This document shows, piece after piece, positions 1 through 7,890 of a DNA stretch of 29,898 bases (positions within the stretch are counted from its first letter, which is position 1; every line of letters starts with the position of its first letter). The stretch lies in IMG/VR virus record IMGVR_UViG_3300045965_000036, positions 1 to 29,898 of that record; one strand, given 5' to 3'. Below the pieces are notes generated by a model that had not been told where the DNA came from, ran no database searches, and worked only from the letters and a program-made list of their open reading frames with translations. The position numbers and the translations under genes are program-made. This DNA comes from a virus.

Positions 1-29
1 AGGCAGCTGAGAGGGGGAGGAAAAGGGCT

Positions 30-188
30 CTAGGTGTCCCCCTGAGGGCTCCTAGGATGCCTCAAAATAAGCCTAGGAGACCCCAGGAGCAGGTAAATAA
101 GCCCACTGAGGGCTAGAGTACTCCCCAGGATGACCAGGGTCTCTGGCCAACAGTAGACCCTATCATCCTGCCCCACTCCAGGGCTCAT
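30..188 (-). CDS. possible small single-span membrane protein
   Basis: A 52-residue reading frame with one hydrophobic segment at about residues 18-37 (LVILGSTLALSGLIYLLLGS), as in small holins or membrane peptides. The ATG at 188 is preferred because its context (TGTC-ATG-AG) resembles the starts at 7439 and 26321; a TTG at 227 would give 65 residues and overlap the preceding gene by 17 nt. No clear ribosome binding site is visible, and the 3' part runs through a strong hairpin (46-83), so this may be non-coding trailer. No function is assigned. Confidence 0.3.
   Translation of the reverse strand: MSPGVGQDDRVYCWPETLVILGSTLALSGLIYLLLGSPRLILRHPRSPQGDT
46..83. other. long inverted repeat (hairpin)
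   Basis: GGG-CTCCTAGG (46-56) pairs with CCTAGGAG-A-CCC (72-83), giving an 11-bp stem with one bulged base and a 15-nt loop. It lies at the end of the leftward tail-gene block, so it may terminate or protect that transcript. There is no T-run directly after the stem on the minus strand, so it is not a classical intrinsic terminator. Confidence 0.5.
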
Positions 189-210
189 GACATTGAGCCA
201 GCACCACGTT

Positions 211-507
211 CTACTGAACCACGTCAAAGCTTACCGAGCGGAAGACTGAGTCCCCCACCGCATCCGTAATCCTGATCTTGCTGGTCCAGCTCCCCACCTG
301 ACTCCCCTCAGGCAGCTCGTGGGTCAGGGTCCAGACCCCGATGGCAGCGTTGGTCATGGCCTGGTCGGTCATCTCTTCGGTACCGTCAGGCCGGAAGACC
401 GTCAGCCGCACATTGGAGGGGTTAGCCAGGATGTTATTCAAGGATGCGTCTCTCGTCTCCACCCTGAAGAAGAGCACATGGGGGGCGATGACTCTGAAGA
501 GTGCCAT
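211..507 (-). CDS. small tail-associated protein, Ig/BppU-like
   Basis: A 98-residue protein rich in beta-strand-like sequence (VRLTVFRPDGTEE, GVWTLTHELPEGSQVG). This resembles small Ig-like modules encoded next to phage tail fibres that describe a property and its value. The start is ATG at 507, preceded by a strong GGAGGTGAG ribosome binding site that overlaps the end of the fibre gene; only the TAG stop separates the two genes. The context suggests a fibre accessory or baseplate component. Family assignment rests on general resemblance only. Confidence 0.75.
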   Translation of the reverse strand: MALFRVIAPHVLFFRVETRDASLNNILANPSNVRLTVFRPDGTEEMTDQAMTNAAIGVWTLTHELPEGSQVGSWTSKIRITDAVGDSVFRSVSFDVVQ

Positions 508-3500
508 CTACTCACCTCCATTGGGGACGGTGAAGCCATACACGTCAAGGAATGCTCCCCCGGTGGCGACGGTTGCGCCCCCAGAGTCCAGCCGATAGAG
601 AATCTCTTGCTCTATGATGGCCCACTCCCCCACTGACCCCTCGACAAAGGTATTGGTGGTGTCAAGACACTGCACCCCAGCCGCCGCCATTTCCCCCAGC
701 CCTCCAGGGACTTGGAGCCTGATGAACAGCGGGGCTGGTGCTCCAGCATTGATCCTGGCGAACACCACCGCGAGCAGGTGGGCGCGTCGAGTGAAGGGGG
801 GCACCAAGCCAGAGAGATCAACAGCGGTGAAGGTCGTGGCGACCCCGTTCTCCAGGACTCTGAGGGAACTGGTAACGTTCGTCCCGTCATACATTCCCCT
901 GGAGCCGTAATAGTTCATCCGCATCAGGTTGCCGCTGTTGTTCTTGCGGACTGAGCAGGCATAGGTCCAGTAGGCGTACCCACTGGGAAGGTTGGGCCCA
1001 TCCTCGGGCTCATTCAGGCTAGAGATCGTAGCAAAGGTGTTGTCATCTTTCTGGATGTAATAGAAGTGAATCCAGGTGTTGTTGCCAAAGGCCCCTGATT
1101 GATCTCGCCCACCCGCAACAGGCCCCGATGTGTTGATGTTGTTGGTGTCAAAGAGGGTCGGGAATCCATGCAGGTCAATGACCTTGATGATCCCGTTGCT
1201 GGGGTTCCGGGTGACGATGTAGTCCGCTCGCAGGTCAAACTGAGAGTTGGGGGTGGTGGGGTTGTTCATGCCCACAAACCCTTGGACCCTCGGAGTGCCG
1301 ATCATTTCCACACTTCCTTCCAGTGAGGCAGCATTGCCGGTGAGGGTGTAGGTTCCAGGGTTGGCTGCCAGGATGTAGCCATGTCGCGTGGTGGCGGCCT
1401 GCCCGGTCAGGGTGTAGAGGTCGGGGTCAGCAGCCAGGCGACTGGTCTTCCTGAAGGTGGCCACGCTGCCGGTGATGTTGTAGGCCCCAGCGTCTGCCAG
1501 GAAGCCCTGGTTGGCGATCAAGCCAGCATCTCGACCCGTCAGGGTGTACAGGCCAGGGTCAGCCGTGAGCCGCTTGCCCTTGAGCAGGTTCGCCACACTT
1601 CCTGTGAGGCTGTAGGCTCCAGGGTCAGCAGCGATCCTGCGCGCTGGTCTCAGGGTCGCCACAGAACCTGTCAGGGCATACGTGCCAGGGTCAGCCACCA
1701 GCCTCTTGGCCTTGAGCAGGGTTGCGGGGCTACCGGTGACAGCGTAAACCCCACTCTCAGCCAGGAATCCAGAGTGCTCGAATAGGGCTGCATCGGCTCC
1801 GGTCAGAGTGTACAGGCCTGGGTCGACCAAGAACTTGGTGGCCTTCAACAGGTTAGCCACCACCCCGGTGAGCGTGTAGACCCCCGACACAGCAGCCAGC
1901 ACCCGCCCATGGATCAGGCTTGCTGGGCCCCCGGTGAGGCTGTAGGAGCCTGGGAGAGCCTCCACCGTGTTCCCTGATGGCCGGATGATGAGGCCCTGGT
2001 CGAAGGGCCCCAGCAGGTGCTGGATGGTCCAGCGGGGGGCCAGGCCATGAGCCAGCCGCCACTCAGGAACATAGGTCACGGAGTGGGTCAGGTCCCATCG
2101 AGACTCCACCCCGAAGGCCGAGAGGTGGGTGATCGAAGTCGTGACCAAGCCATGGGTCAGGTCTGCTGGGTAGCCGAAGAGGACATAGACCCCTGACTCA
2201 GCCAGCAGGACACGAGTCAGGGGGAAGAGGGCTGCTGCACCCGTGAGACTGTACACCCCTGGCTCTGCTGCAAGAGTAGAGGCCTTGGTCAGGGTTGCTG
2301 GAGAGCCGGTCAGAGCGTAGGTGCCAGGGTCAGCCGCGATGGTGAAGGCCCCGGGTTGGGTGTAGATCAGCTCAGCAGCACTGCCGGTCAGGGTGTACGA
2401 GCCAGGGTCAGCCGAGAGCCGGTAGCCAGCGAGCAGGTCAGCCGCTGTCCCGATCAGGTCATACGTACCAGGGTCAACCGAGAGGAGCCTGTCGGCTTCC
2501 AGCAGAGCGGCAGAGCCTGTGAGGGTGTAGGCTCCTGGGTCGGCTTCAATGGTGAAGGCCCCACCGTCCAGAGACTGCACATGAACGTGGGCAATGTACG
2601 AGAAGCTGGCTTCGGCATCCGGGGTGCCGATACACAGGACGAGATTGGTCGCAGTGAGTTCGACATCAACCGCAACATTCAGCGTGGGCCAGTCTGTCGT
2701 GGACCGAGACACGTCAGAGGCATCAAAGAACTCATCGGCACTGAACCCAGCAGGGCGGTCAATGGTGATGACAGGGGTCCCAGAATCCCCACCATCAAGA
2801 ATCTGGACGAATTGATAGGCAGAACCGAACTCTGCCGACCCAGCAGCAATCTTGATCCGATAGTTCCCAGGGGCTGGGACCGTGAGGGGGTAGAAGCCCT
2901 GCTCCCCAGTATTCTGAATCCAGCAGCTCCCAGCGAGACGGCGGTCAACGGTGTTGTCGCTATCACTGGCACCAACACTCGCGGTGCTCCAGAGACCCCC
3001 ACCCCCGACCTGAACCTCATCGCCTTGGTCTTCGACAAAGGGCTCTTCAGCCCGGAAGTTATAGCCTTTGGAGTAGCCCCCGACAGGCGTGTAGGTGAGA
3101 GTGGCAGCGACCCCAGTGAGGGTGTAGACCCCGGTGACGGCTGCCAGCAGAGAGGTCTTGAGGAGGGAGGCCACCGACCCCGTGAGGCTGTAGCTGCCGG
3201 GGTCAGCGTCCAGGGTGAAGGCTCCACCAGTGGCCTCGGCAATCTCCAAGCCGATCATGGCCCAGCGGGTGACCGAGCCCCACGAGGCACTGGCGTCGTC
3301 GTCCGCTTGCCGGTACTGGGTTTCTAGGGAGGTCGCGGGGGCGGAGCCAACAACATCATGAATCTCTGTCCAGTTGGTGCGGTGAGTGACAGCCTGGGCA
3401 TTGTTGAGGCCCACACCAGCCAGGGCCAGGTTGCCTGCACTGCTGAAGGCTGCAAGGGTGACCGACGCAGAGGTCTGAGTGGTGTCGTTGGCATTGGTGG

Positions 3501-3873
3501 GGCTCTGGACGATGGGGCTGGAAAGGTTGGCCCCCGTCACCTCGAACAGGGACCAGCTGACCCCCGTCATGGCCTGGCCAGCATGATCGATGCTGATGGC
3601 ACCAGCACCGGGGGAGGCCCCCGTGGCCCAGAAGACCGAGAGTTTGCGGTCGGGGGAGGCGATGGTGTTGTAGGTGGCGTTGGCAATAGGGGTCCATGTC
3701 AAGCCACTGCTAGTGATGGTGGGAGTGTTGGGGGCTGCTGCGGAGGTGGTGCTGACGACAAAGAGAAGCTGGAGGACATTGGCCGTGGGGGTGACCGATG
3801 CCGTCGTGTAGGCCGTGGACTGGTTGGCGGTGCTGGTCCCTGAGGTGAGGGATGTGGGGGTGCCGACAGCCAT
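508..3873 (-). CDS. tail fibre / receptor-binding protein with 22-residue repeats
   Basis: 1121 residues. The N-terminal region (about 1-215) is Ser/Thr/Ala-rich and beta-like. Eighteen copies of a 22-residue unit with consensus L-x-A-D-P-G-x-Y-x-L-T-G-x-x-A-x-L follow in three blocks: about 219-262 (2 copies), 440-577 (6) and 637-855 (10). A non-repeat domain at about 265-435 (aromatic, Gly-rich, with PAPGNYRIKIAAG) could be a carbohydrate-binding beta-sandwich. A Trp/His-containing insert lies at about 577-636. The C-terminal part (about 856-1121) has no repeats, is rich in Gly/Asn/aromatic residues and ends in a hydrophobic beta-like tail. Position among tail genes and the modular repeat build support a receptor-binding fibre; the receptor is unknown. 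The start is ATG at 3873. Confidence 0.8.
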   Translation of the reverse strand: MAVGTPTSLTSGTSTANQSTAYTTASVTPTANVLQLLFVVSTTSAAAPNTPTITSSGLTWTPIANATYNTIASPDRKLSVFWATGASPGAGAISIDHAGQAMTGVSWSLFEVTGANLSSPIVQSPTNANDTTQTSASVTLAAFSSAGNLALAGVGLNNAQAVTHRTNWTEIHDVVGSAPATSLETQYRQADDDASASWGSVTRWAMIGLEIAEATGGAFTLDADPGSYSLTGSVASLLKTSLLAAVTGVYTLTGVAATLTYTPVGGYSKGYNFRAEEPFVEDQGDEVQVGGGGLWSTASVGASDSDNTVDRRLAGSCWIQNTGEQGFYPLTVPAPGNYRIKIAAGSAEFGSAYQFVQILDGGDSGTPVITIDRPAGFSADEFFDASDVSRSTTDWPTLNVAVDVELTATNLVLCIGTPDAEASFSYIAHVHVQSLDGGAFTIEADPGAYTLTGSAALLEADRLLSVDPGTYDLIGTAADLLAGYRLSADPGSYTLTGSAAELIYTQPGAFTIAADPGTYALTGSPATLTKASTLAAEPGVYSLTGAAALFPLTRVLLAESGVYVLFGYPADLTHGLVTTSITHLSAFGVESRWDLTHSVTYVPEWRLAHGLAPRWTIQHLLGPFDQGLIIRPSGNTVEALPGSYSLTGGPASLIHGRVLAAVSGVYTLTGVVANLLKATKFLVDPGLYTLTGADAALFEHSGFLAESGVYAVTGSPATLLKAKRLVADPGTYALTGSVATLRPARRIAADPGAYSLTGSVANLLKGKRLTADPGLYTLTGRDAGLIANQGFLADAGAYNITGSVATFRKTSRLAADPDLYTLTGQAATTRHGYILAANPGTYTLTGNAASLEGSVEMIGTPRVQGFVGMNNPTTPNSQFDLRADYIVTRNPSNGIIKVIDLHGFPTLFDTNNINTSGPVAGGRDQSGAFGNNTWIHFYYIQKDDNTFATISSLNEPEDGPNLPSGYAYWTYACSVRKNNSGNLMRMNYYGSRGMYDGTNVTSSLRVLENGVATTFTAVDLSGLVPPFTRRAHLLAVVFARINAGAPAPLFIRLQVPGGLGEMAAAGVQCLDTTNTFVEGSVGEWAIIEQEILYRLDSGGATVATGGAFLDVYGFTVPNGGE
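1309..3219 (-). repeat. 66-bp coding repeats in the tail fibre gene (18 copies in 3 blocks)
   Basis: The 22-residue units are encoded by 66-bp repeats at about 3088-3219, 2143-2556 and 1309-1965. On the plus strand they are easily seen as recurring (C/G)AGGGTGTA(G/C)A(G/C) and CCAGGGTCAGC segments. Copies have diverged at DNA level while the Tyr-x-Leu-Thr-Gly core is kept, which indicates selection on the protein. Confidence 0.9.
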
Positions 3874-3916
3874 ACGTTACTCTGAGGGGATCACCCCCTG
3901 AGTTGATACCTCCGCG

Positions 3917-4102
3917 TTAGCCAAGCCTGAGCCCGATCTTCCCTGGCTCAGCGTTCAGGTGGAAGTGGCGGCAGCCACACCGGAGGCAGATGGATACCGA
4001 GTCGGCAATCCTCTCCGGTGCGCGCTGCCAGGGGCTGCGGTTGGCGGGGTTGGCGCAACAGGCCTTCATGAGGCCGATGTGGATGGGCTTCAGGGGCACC
4101 AT
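3917..4102 (-). CDS. small Cys/His-rich (zinc-ribbon-like) protein
   Basis: A 61-residue frame with CC at residues 15-16 and a C-L-R-C-G-C-R-H-F-H cluster at about 39-48, a plausible single zinc site. It lies between the 140-residue virion protein and the fibre and starts 3 nt after the former's stop; an internal ATG (residue 12) is an alternative start. There is no clear ribosome binding site, so translation would depend on coupling. Function is unknown, and the call rests mainly on the Cys/His pattern and on filling the gap between two real genes. Confidence 0.5.
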   Translation of the reverse strand: MVPLKPIHIGLMKACCANPANRSPWQRAPERIADSVSICLRCGCRHFHLNAEPGKIGLRLG

Positions 4103-4105
4103 GAG

Positions 4106-4528
4106 CTAGGCCAGGTCGAAGATTTTGTTGCTGCCGAAGTCGATGGTGAAGGTCTCACCACTGGCCAGGGTCAGAGCCGACCCGTAGTCCCACCAGTTTA
4201 TCAGGGGGTCAGCGGGCGAGGTGGGGGTGTCGTTGTAATCCACCACATACTGAAAGGGGCCCACCGACCCACCCGATGCGGTGATGACAATGTCCACCGC
4301 GTTCATGGTGGCGGTGCCGCCAGTCTCGCTGATGGTGTTCTGGGTGTCGTGCCCCCCAGCAGTGTAGCCGTTACCCCCAGAAATCTCTGCGAGATCAGCC
4401 TTCACCGCATCAGCGGAGGCACTGGGGACGGCGTTACTGAGGTAGGCCTTGACGAGTCCGGTGTGAAGGTTGTGGACCCCAACACAGAGGTCCTCTACGA
4501 ATTGCTGAAACTTATTGTATGCAGCCAA
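4106..4528 (-). CDS. virion structural protein (small tail/head protein)
   Basis: 140 residues. The N-terminus (AYNKFQQFVEDL-x-x-GVHNL) and the SGGNGYTAGG segment resemble a widespread family of small phage structural proteins that begin with a similar helix and continue as a beta-rich domain. The start is TTG at 4528, preceded by AAGGAG with an 11-nt spacer. No in-frame ATG is near, and the ATG directly after the AAGGAG is followed at once by TGA. It lies between the adaptor-like gene and the fibre gene. The exact role in the particle is unknown. Confidence 0.8.
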   Translation of the reverse strand: MAAYNKFQQFVEDLCVGVHNLHTGLVKAYLSNAVPSASADAVKADLAEISGGNGYTAGGHDTQNTISETGGTATMNAVDIVITASGGSVGPFQYVVDYNDTPTSPADPLINWWDYGSALTLASGETFTIDFGSNKIFDLA

Positions 4529-4546
4529 TTAGATCACATCTCCTTT

Positions 4547-5257
4547 TTATGGTCCTACGACAGTGGAACCGAGCCAGTCATAGGCACCCCCGGCATTGCG
4601 GGGGAATTGAATGGGGTCTAGGGGGAAGGTGTCGTGCTCTGGCTCACCGAAGAGCTGGGCACTTCTCAGTGTCGCAATAGCTTCATTCACATACTTCTGG
4701 GCGCTGCCTGGAGGGAGAGCCTTGATGTGCTCCATGCCCCTGAGACGGATGTATTCAATGAGGGTCCAGTCATCCGGGAAGTCTGGAACATCATTCTCAT
4801 CCAGCACAGCAGGCAGAGCGTAGTACCACAGGGTCGCCGTCACCGTGTCACTGGGGCGAGGGGTGAAGCGGATCACATTACCCTGTTTGGTGTAGTAGCA
4901 GGGCTCATTCGATCCAGTGATCCCTCTCAGGTCATAGTTCAACCACTCTTGGAATCCTTTCCGCAGCACCCGGACCTTGTGCTCAGGGATCAGAATGCCG
5001 TCCTTCACATCAATGATGAAGTCTGTCGGGAGTGTCAGTACCCCGGTACTCGTGAGGGTGATTGATTGACTGGTCAGCCTCCCGGCCATGGGGAAGATGC
5101 GGTGGAAGGTGTCGAGTCCATCCTGGAGCCAGGCGATGGTGAAGGCATTGGTGGCCAGCACTGAACCACCTGGCCGGTCATGGGCATCCAGAGCCACACT
5201 GTCGATCTCGTCCAGGGCTCTGGCGATCAGTTGGTCACGGTTCAGCCTATTACTCAC
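4547..5257 (-). CDS. head-tail adaptor-like protein
   Basis: 236 residues. It has a helical N-terminus (NRDQLIARALDEIDSVA) and a middle of the type LPTDFI...K..VRVLRKGFQEWLNYDLRG, then TKQGNVIRFTPRPSDTVTATLWYYALP and a C-terminal helical part. This order resembles adaptor/connector proteins of SU10-like and T7-like podoviruses, which sit below the portal and join it to the nozzle. The start is GTG at 5257, forced by an in-frame TGA just upstream; AAAGGAG lies 11 nt before it. The gene sits two genes after the nozzle-like gene, which is compatible with a short-tail assembly set. Confidence in the role is moderate. Confidence 0.7.
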   Translation of the reverse strand: MSNRLNRDQLIARALDEIDSVALDAHDRPGGSVLATNAFTIAWLQDGLDTFHRIFPMAGRLTSQSITLTSTGVLTLPTDFIIDVKDGILIPEHKVRVLRKGFQEWLNYDLRGITGSNEPCYYTKQGNVIRFTPRPSDTVTATLWYYALPAVLDENDVPDFPDDWTLIEYIRLRGMEHIKALPPGSAQKYVNEAIATLRSAQLFGEPEHDTFPLDPIQFPRNAGGAYDWLGSTVVGP

Positions 5258-5288
5258 TCATACATCATCTCCTTTGATGAGGGGGGTT

Positions 5289-5307
5289 CTAGGGGGCCTC
5301 CCCCTAG
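5289..5307. other. perfect 8-bp hairpin between genes
   Basis: CTAGGGGG (5289-5296), a CCT loop and CCCCCTAG (5300-5307) form a perfect GC-rich stem in the 63-nt gap between the FN3-like gene and the adaptor gene. On the minus strand it has no T-run, so it is more likely a processing, attenuation or mRNA-stability structure than a classical terminator. Confidence 0.55.
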
Positions 5308-5320
5308 CCTCAATCATTGT

Positions 5321-5866
5321 TCAGCTCCTTGCGGTGCGGAGGGCATCGGCCCATAGTTCGATCTGAGTGATCTGGAGCGCCTGGGCCGTGGTGGTGGCCG
5401 AGACGACGGTGCTGTACAGGCTCGTGGTGTCGTTGTTGCGGTAGGCCCGCACCCGGTAGAACTTGGTCACGCCAACCCCACCCAGCTTATTGTCCACGTA
5501 TTGGAAGCCCTGGGTGATGGTGAGCACTTGGTCATTCAGCAGGAAGCCAGCATCATCCGCCCTGCGAACCTCGTATCCCGTGATCGTTGGGTCTGCTACC
5601 AGGTCCCAGCAGACCCCGATCCCATCATAGAAGGGAATGGCTACAGGGGTGGTGGGGGCGGGGGGAGGGCCAAAGTTTACTGGAGGAATCAGGATGTCAT
5701 TGGCCGACACCCGCTCCCCACCGGCCCCAGCATTCAAGAGATCAGCCTGACTCGCCCCAGCCTCAACCAACATATCGGACAGCTGACCGATGTAGCTGTA
5801 CAGGGAATCCAGGTCTATCTTGGCATCCCCAGTACGACTGGGAAGCTGGAGCAGCGGCAAACTCAT
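5321..5866 (-). CDS. virion protein with fibronectin-III-like domain
   Basis: 181 residues. The first 55 or so are helical (SLYSYIGQLSDMLVEAGASQADLL) and could form a trimeric coiled coil. A proline-rich linker (NFGPPPAPTTP) leads to a beta domain with DGIGVCWDLVADPTITGYEVRRAD and TKFYRVRAYRNNDTTSLYS, which is the pattern of a fibronectin type III fold. Such domains decorate tail or fibre proteins. The start is ATG at 5866 with only a weak ribosome binding site; it lies just after a hairpin that begins in the previous gene's stop codon. Its place between nozzle and adaptor suggests a tail accessory protein. Confidence 0.7.
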   Translation of the reverse strand: MSLPLLQLPSRTGDAKIDLDSLYSYIGQLSDMLVEAGASQADLLNAGAGGERVSANDILIPPVNFGPPPAPTTPVAIPFYDGIGVCWDLVADPTITGYEVRRADDAGFLLNDQVLTITQGFQYVDNKLGGVGVTKFYRVRAYRNNDTTSLYSTVVSATTTAQALQITQIELWADALRTARS

Positions 5867-5887
5867 ACTTTGTCAGCTCGCTGCAAA

Positions 5888-5909
5888 GTTTGTGGCGAAG
5901 CCATCAAAC
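5888..5909 (-). other. stop-codon-overlapping bulged hairpin (copy 1)
   Basis: On the minus strand: GTTTG, bulged A, TGGC, loop TTC, GCCA, CAAAC, followed by TTTGC. The bulged A is the last base of the TGA stop of the nozzle-like gene. The same architecture (5 bp, bulged A, 4 bp, 3-nt loop) occurs at 16471-16492 with two changed but still paired positions. Confidence 0.55.
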
Positions 5910-7439
5910 CGGATGCCCACCCATCACGCCACCGTAGTACCTGACCGTGCTAGTGGAGACCCAGGAGAGCTTCATCCCCATGTACCGCCCCCTGGCATCC
6001 ACACCCTTCAAGTCATAGGTGGGAGCAGTGTTCAGATTGACAGTGGCTTCAGGAGACAGCACCGTCCCGCCTTCAACCTCCAGCACATTGCTGACCACAG
6101 CCTGCACCATGGCGGTGCCGAAGCCATTGAGCCTCTGGATCAGCAGCTCCAGAGAGTCCAGGCGATGGGTCTTGAGTCCCCCCATGGGATTGAGCGGAGT
6201 CTGAATGGAGGCGTTAAAGGCCTCATGTTCAGGGTGATCGATGTCCCAGCCCCTCACTCCATAGGAGGGAGTCACCTCGTCAGTGATTGCTGCAACCGGG
6301 TACGCCCTCTTCTCACTATCCCAGTATTGATAGGCAGCGGCTGCCGTCACCTCTAGCGCAAGATTCCCTAGCCAACAGGCAATCTTGGGAATGCCGTGGG
6401 CTGGATAGGGAAGGTTGACGACACAGAGACCCTTGTTCCTGATGACCCCACCCACGAGCTTGGGGTAGGCAAACACGACACTGTTGGTCCGGGGATCATG
6501 CCACGCGGTGAGCTTGTTCCTGCTGAGGGCCCCCTGCTGAATCTCAGCGTTGATCGCTGGCCACACACCATCCCCGATCCACTCATGCTGGTTGCCGCCG
6601 TCATAGCGGGCGATGCGACCAGAAGCGGTCATGTAGTAGTCCCACCCGTCTACGGTGACCCGGGCTCCGGGGCCAGCAGGCCCCTCAATGATTCCCTTAA
6701 GCACCCACTTGAAGATGCCAGCACTATTCTCCCGACCGCTGGGGACACCCAACCAGATGCTGTCTCTCCTGTACACAATGATCCCCGCATCCCCCCGCCC
6801 GCTGATCGCGACGACAGGTTCAGTGGTATCCCCAGCAGTGTCTGCAAGGATGCGTCGGTTCGCTGACGGCCACAGGCTCAGGGAGGCCTGCTCTCCCCAC
6901 TGGATCGTGTACGGGGGGATGATGCCGACGATGCGATCGGTGGCGGTGCAGATGTCAGTCCAGAGGGGGGCTCCGGCGATGTCACTCCAGACTCCTGTCC
7001 CTTGGTACTGCTTGGGTTGGTTGGTGCCGTTGGTGATGACCAGGGTCGGAGTGAGCCCCAACACGATTTGGGTGGTCCGGGGCAAGGGGGAGCTGACGGT
7101 CAACGAGCTGCCGGTGATGTCCTGCCAGCCCCCCGAGACGAAGGCAAACCCCTTGCTGGCGGTGATGACGAAGGGGATAGCCGAGTTGGCCTCCCCCAGC
7201 CCATCGATCACCAGGCTCCCAGTGGCCAAGGGCTCCTCGTTAGCAGCCCCGCTCAACACGAGCCCGCCACCAGCCTGCACGACCCCTGGGCGACTGGTCA
7301 GGGCCCCCTTGTACAGGATGACGTTGCTGGCGTTGTACATCGAGTCAGGGGGCAGCTGGTGGGCTGGGAGGGTGCGGATGACCCCAGTAACAGGCAGGGG
7401 CCACAGGGCGATGGGGTTGCTGATGGGGTTGCTGCTCAT
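5904..7439 (-). CDS. tail nozzle / packaged-DNA stabilisation-like protein
   Basis: 511 residues from the ATG at 7439. The N-terminal part (LPAHQLPPDSMYNASNVIL...GALTSRPGV) and the repeated beta-strand segments (FVITASKGFAFVSGGW; PTLVITNGTNQPKQY; DRIVGIIPPYTIQWGE; GIIVYRRDSIWLG) have the look of a beta-propeller virion protein. Such folds are found in P22 gp10-like stabilisation proteins and podovirus nozzles. Seven possible blades were not individually verified. A TTG at 7457 is an alternative start, but the TGTGTC-ATG-AG context is shared with the start at 26321 and argues for 7439. A 60-bp promoter-like element lies at 7460-7519. Confidence 0.7.
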   Translation of the reverse strand: MSSNPISNPIALWPLPVTGVIRTLPAHQLPPDSMYNASNVILYKGALTSRPGVVQAGGGLVLSGAANEEPLATGSLVIDGLGEANSAIPFVITASKGFAFVSGGWQDITGSSLTVSSPLPRTTQIVLGLTPTLVITNGTNQPKQYQGTGVWSDIAGAPLWTDICTATDRIVGIIPPYTIQWGEQASLSLWPSANRRILADTAGDTTEPVVAISGRGDAGIIVYRRDSIWLGVPSGRENSAGIFKWVLKGIIEGPAGPGARVTVDGWDYYMTASGRIARYDGGNQHEWIGDGVWPAINAEIQQGALSRNKLTAWHDPRTNSVVFAYPKLVGGVIRNKGLCVVNLPYPAHGIPKIACWLGNLALEVTAAAAYQYWDSEKRAYPVAAITDEVTPSYGVRGWDIDHPEHEAFNASIQTPLNPMGGLKTHRLDSLELLIQRLNGFGTAMVQAVVSNVLEVEGGTVLSPEATVNLNTAPTYDLKGVDARGRYMGMKLSWVSTSTVRYYGGVMGGHPV

Positions 7440-7459
7440 GACACAGCGACCCCGCAACT

Positions 7460-7519
7460 CGTATATTCAACCTTGGAACGTACAAGTATACGGACGAGTG
7501 AGACCCTCTCTTTATTCAC
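7460..7519 (-). promoter_or_regulatory. promoter/operator-like element, copy A
   Basis: On the plus strand it contains CGTATATTCA, then CGTACAAGTAT, GGAC and TTTATTCAC. Copy B at 26334-26393 has the same blocks with exactly the same spacing (about 42 of 60 bases identical by hand). Both copies stand upstream of a minus-strand start that reads CTGTGTC-ATG-AG. Copy A also has CGTATA/TATACG arms as an inverted repeat. The blocks do not fit sigma70 spacing well, so recognition by a phage RNA polymerase, sigma factor or repressor is inferred. Confidence 0.6.
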
Positions 7520-7890
7520 GGGCACCATGCACCAGCCAGCGCAGGCTCCTTTTCGATCTTCTGACGGATAGCCTTTCGCTCTTCAGGCGTGTACCAGGCT
7601 GAGCAGGCTACGATCTTCAGGCTGCTTGCGAGGGACAGATACTCCTTCTCCCGGGCGGCGCCCTGCTGCTGGAGGGTCGACATGACGAGATTCAAGATTT
7701 CCTGCCGAGCCACAGCAATATCTGACCCTGAGTTCCTGATCTGAGTCTCAATCCGGTCGCCGATGTAGAGCAGAAGCCACCCCAGCGAGATGGCCAGAGC
7801 CAACACCAGGACCACGATGACCACGAGGGCCCCCTTGGCACTGATCTCGACCCCGAAGCCCTTCCCATGGAACTCTTCACCGTTGGCCAC
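7516..7890 (-). CDS. membrane protein with one transmembrane helix
   Basis: 124 residues. A strong hydrophobic helix at about residues 20-42 (GALVVIVVLVLALAISLGWL) follows a short charged N-terminus. A long helical tail then contains Gln/Arg/Glu-rich sequence and two cysteines (IVACSAWYT and AWCP). It could be a holin-like or spanin-like protein, or a virion membrane-channel component, given its place directly after the internal-protein genes. The start is GTG at 7890, overlapping the previous stop by 14 nt, with GGGG just upstream. The function is not assigned. Confidence 0.7.
   Translation of the reverse strand: MANGEEFHGKGFGVEISAKGALVVIVVLVLALAISLGWLLLYIGDRIETQIRNSGSDIAVARQEILNLVMSTLQQQGAAREKEYLSLASSLKIVACSAWYTPEERKAIRQKIEKEPALAGAWCP

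Noticed and set aside
2356-3327. 323-codon open frame on the plus strand opposite the tail fibre
   Set aside because: Antisense of repeated coding DNA with no recognisable protein features.
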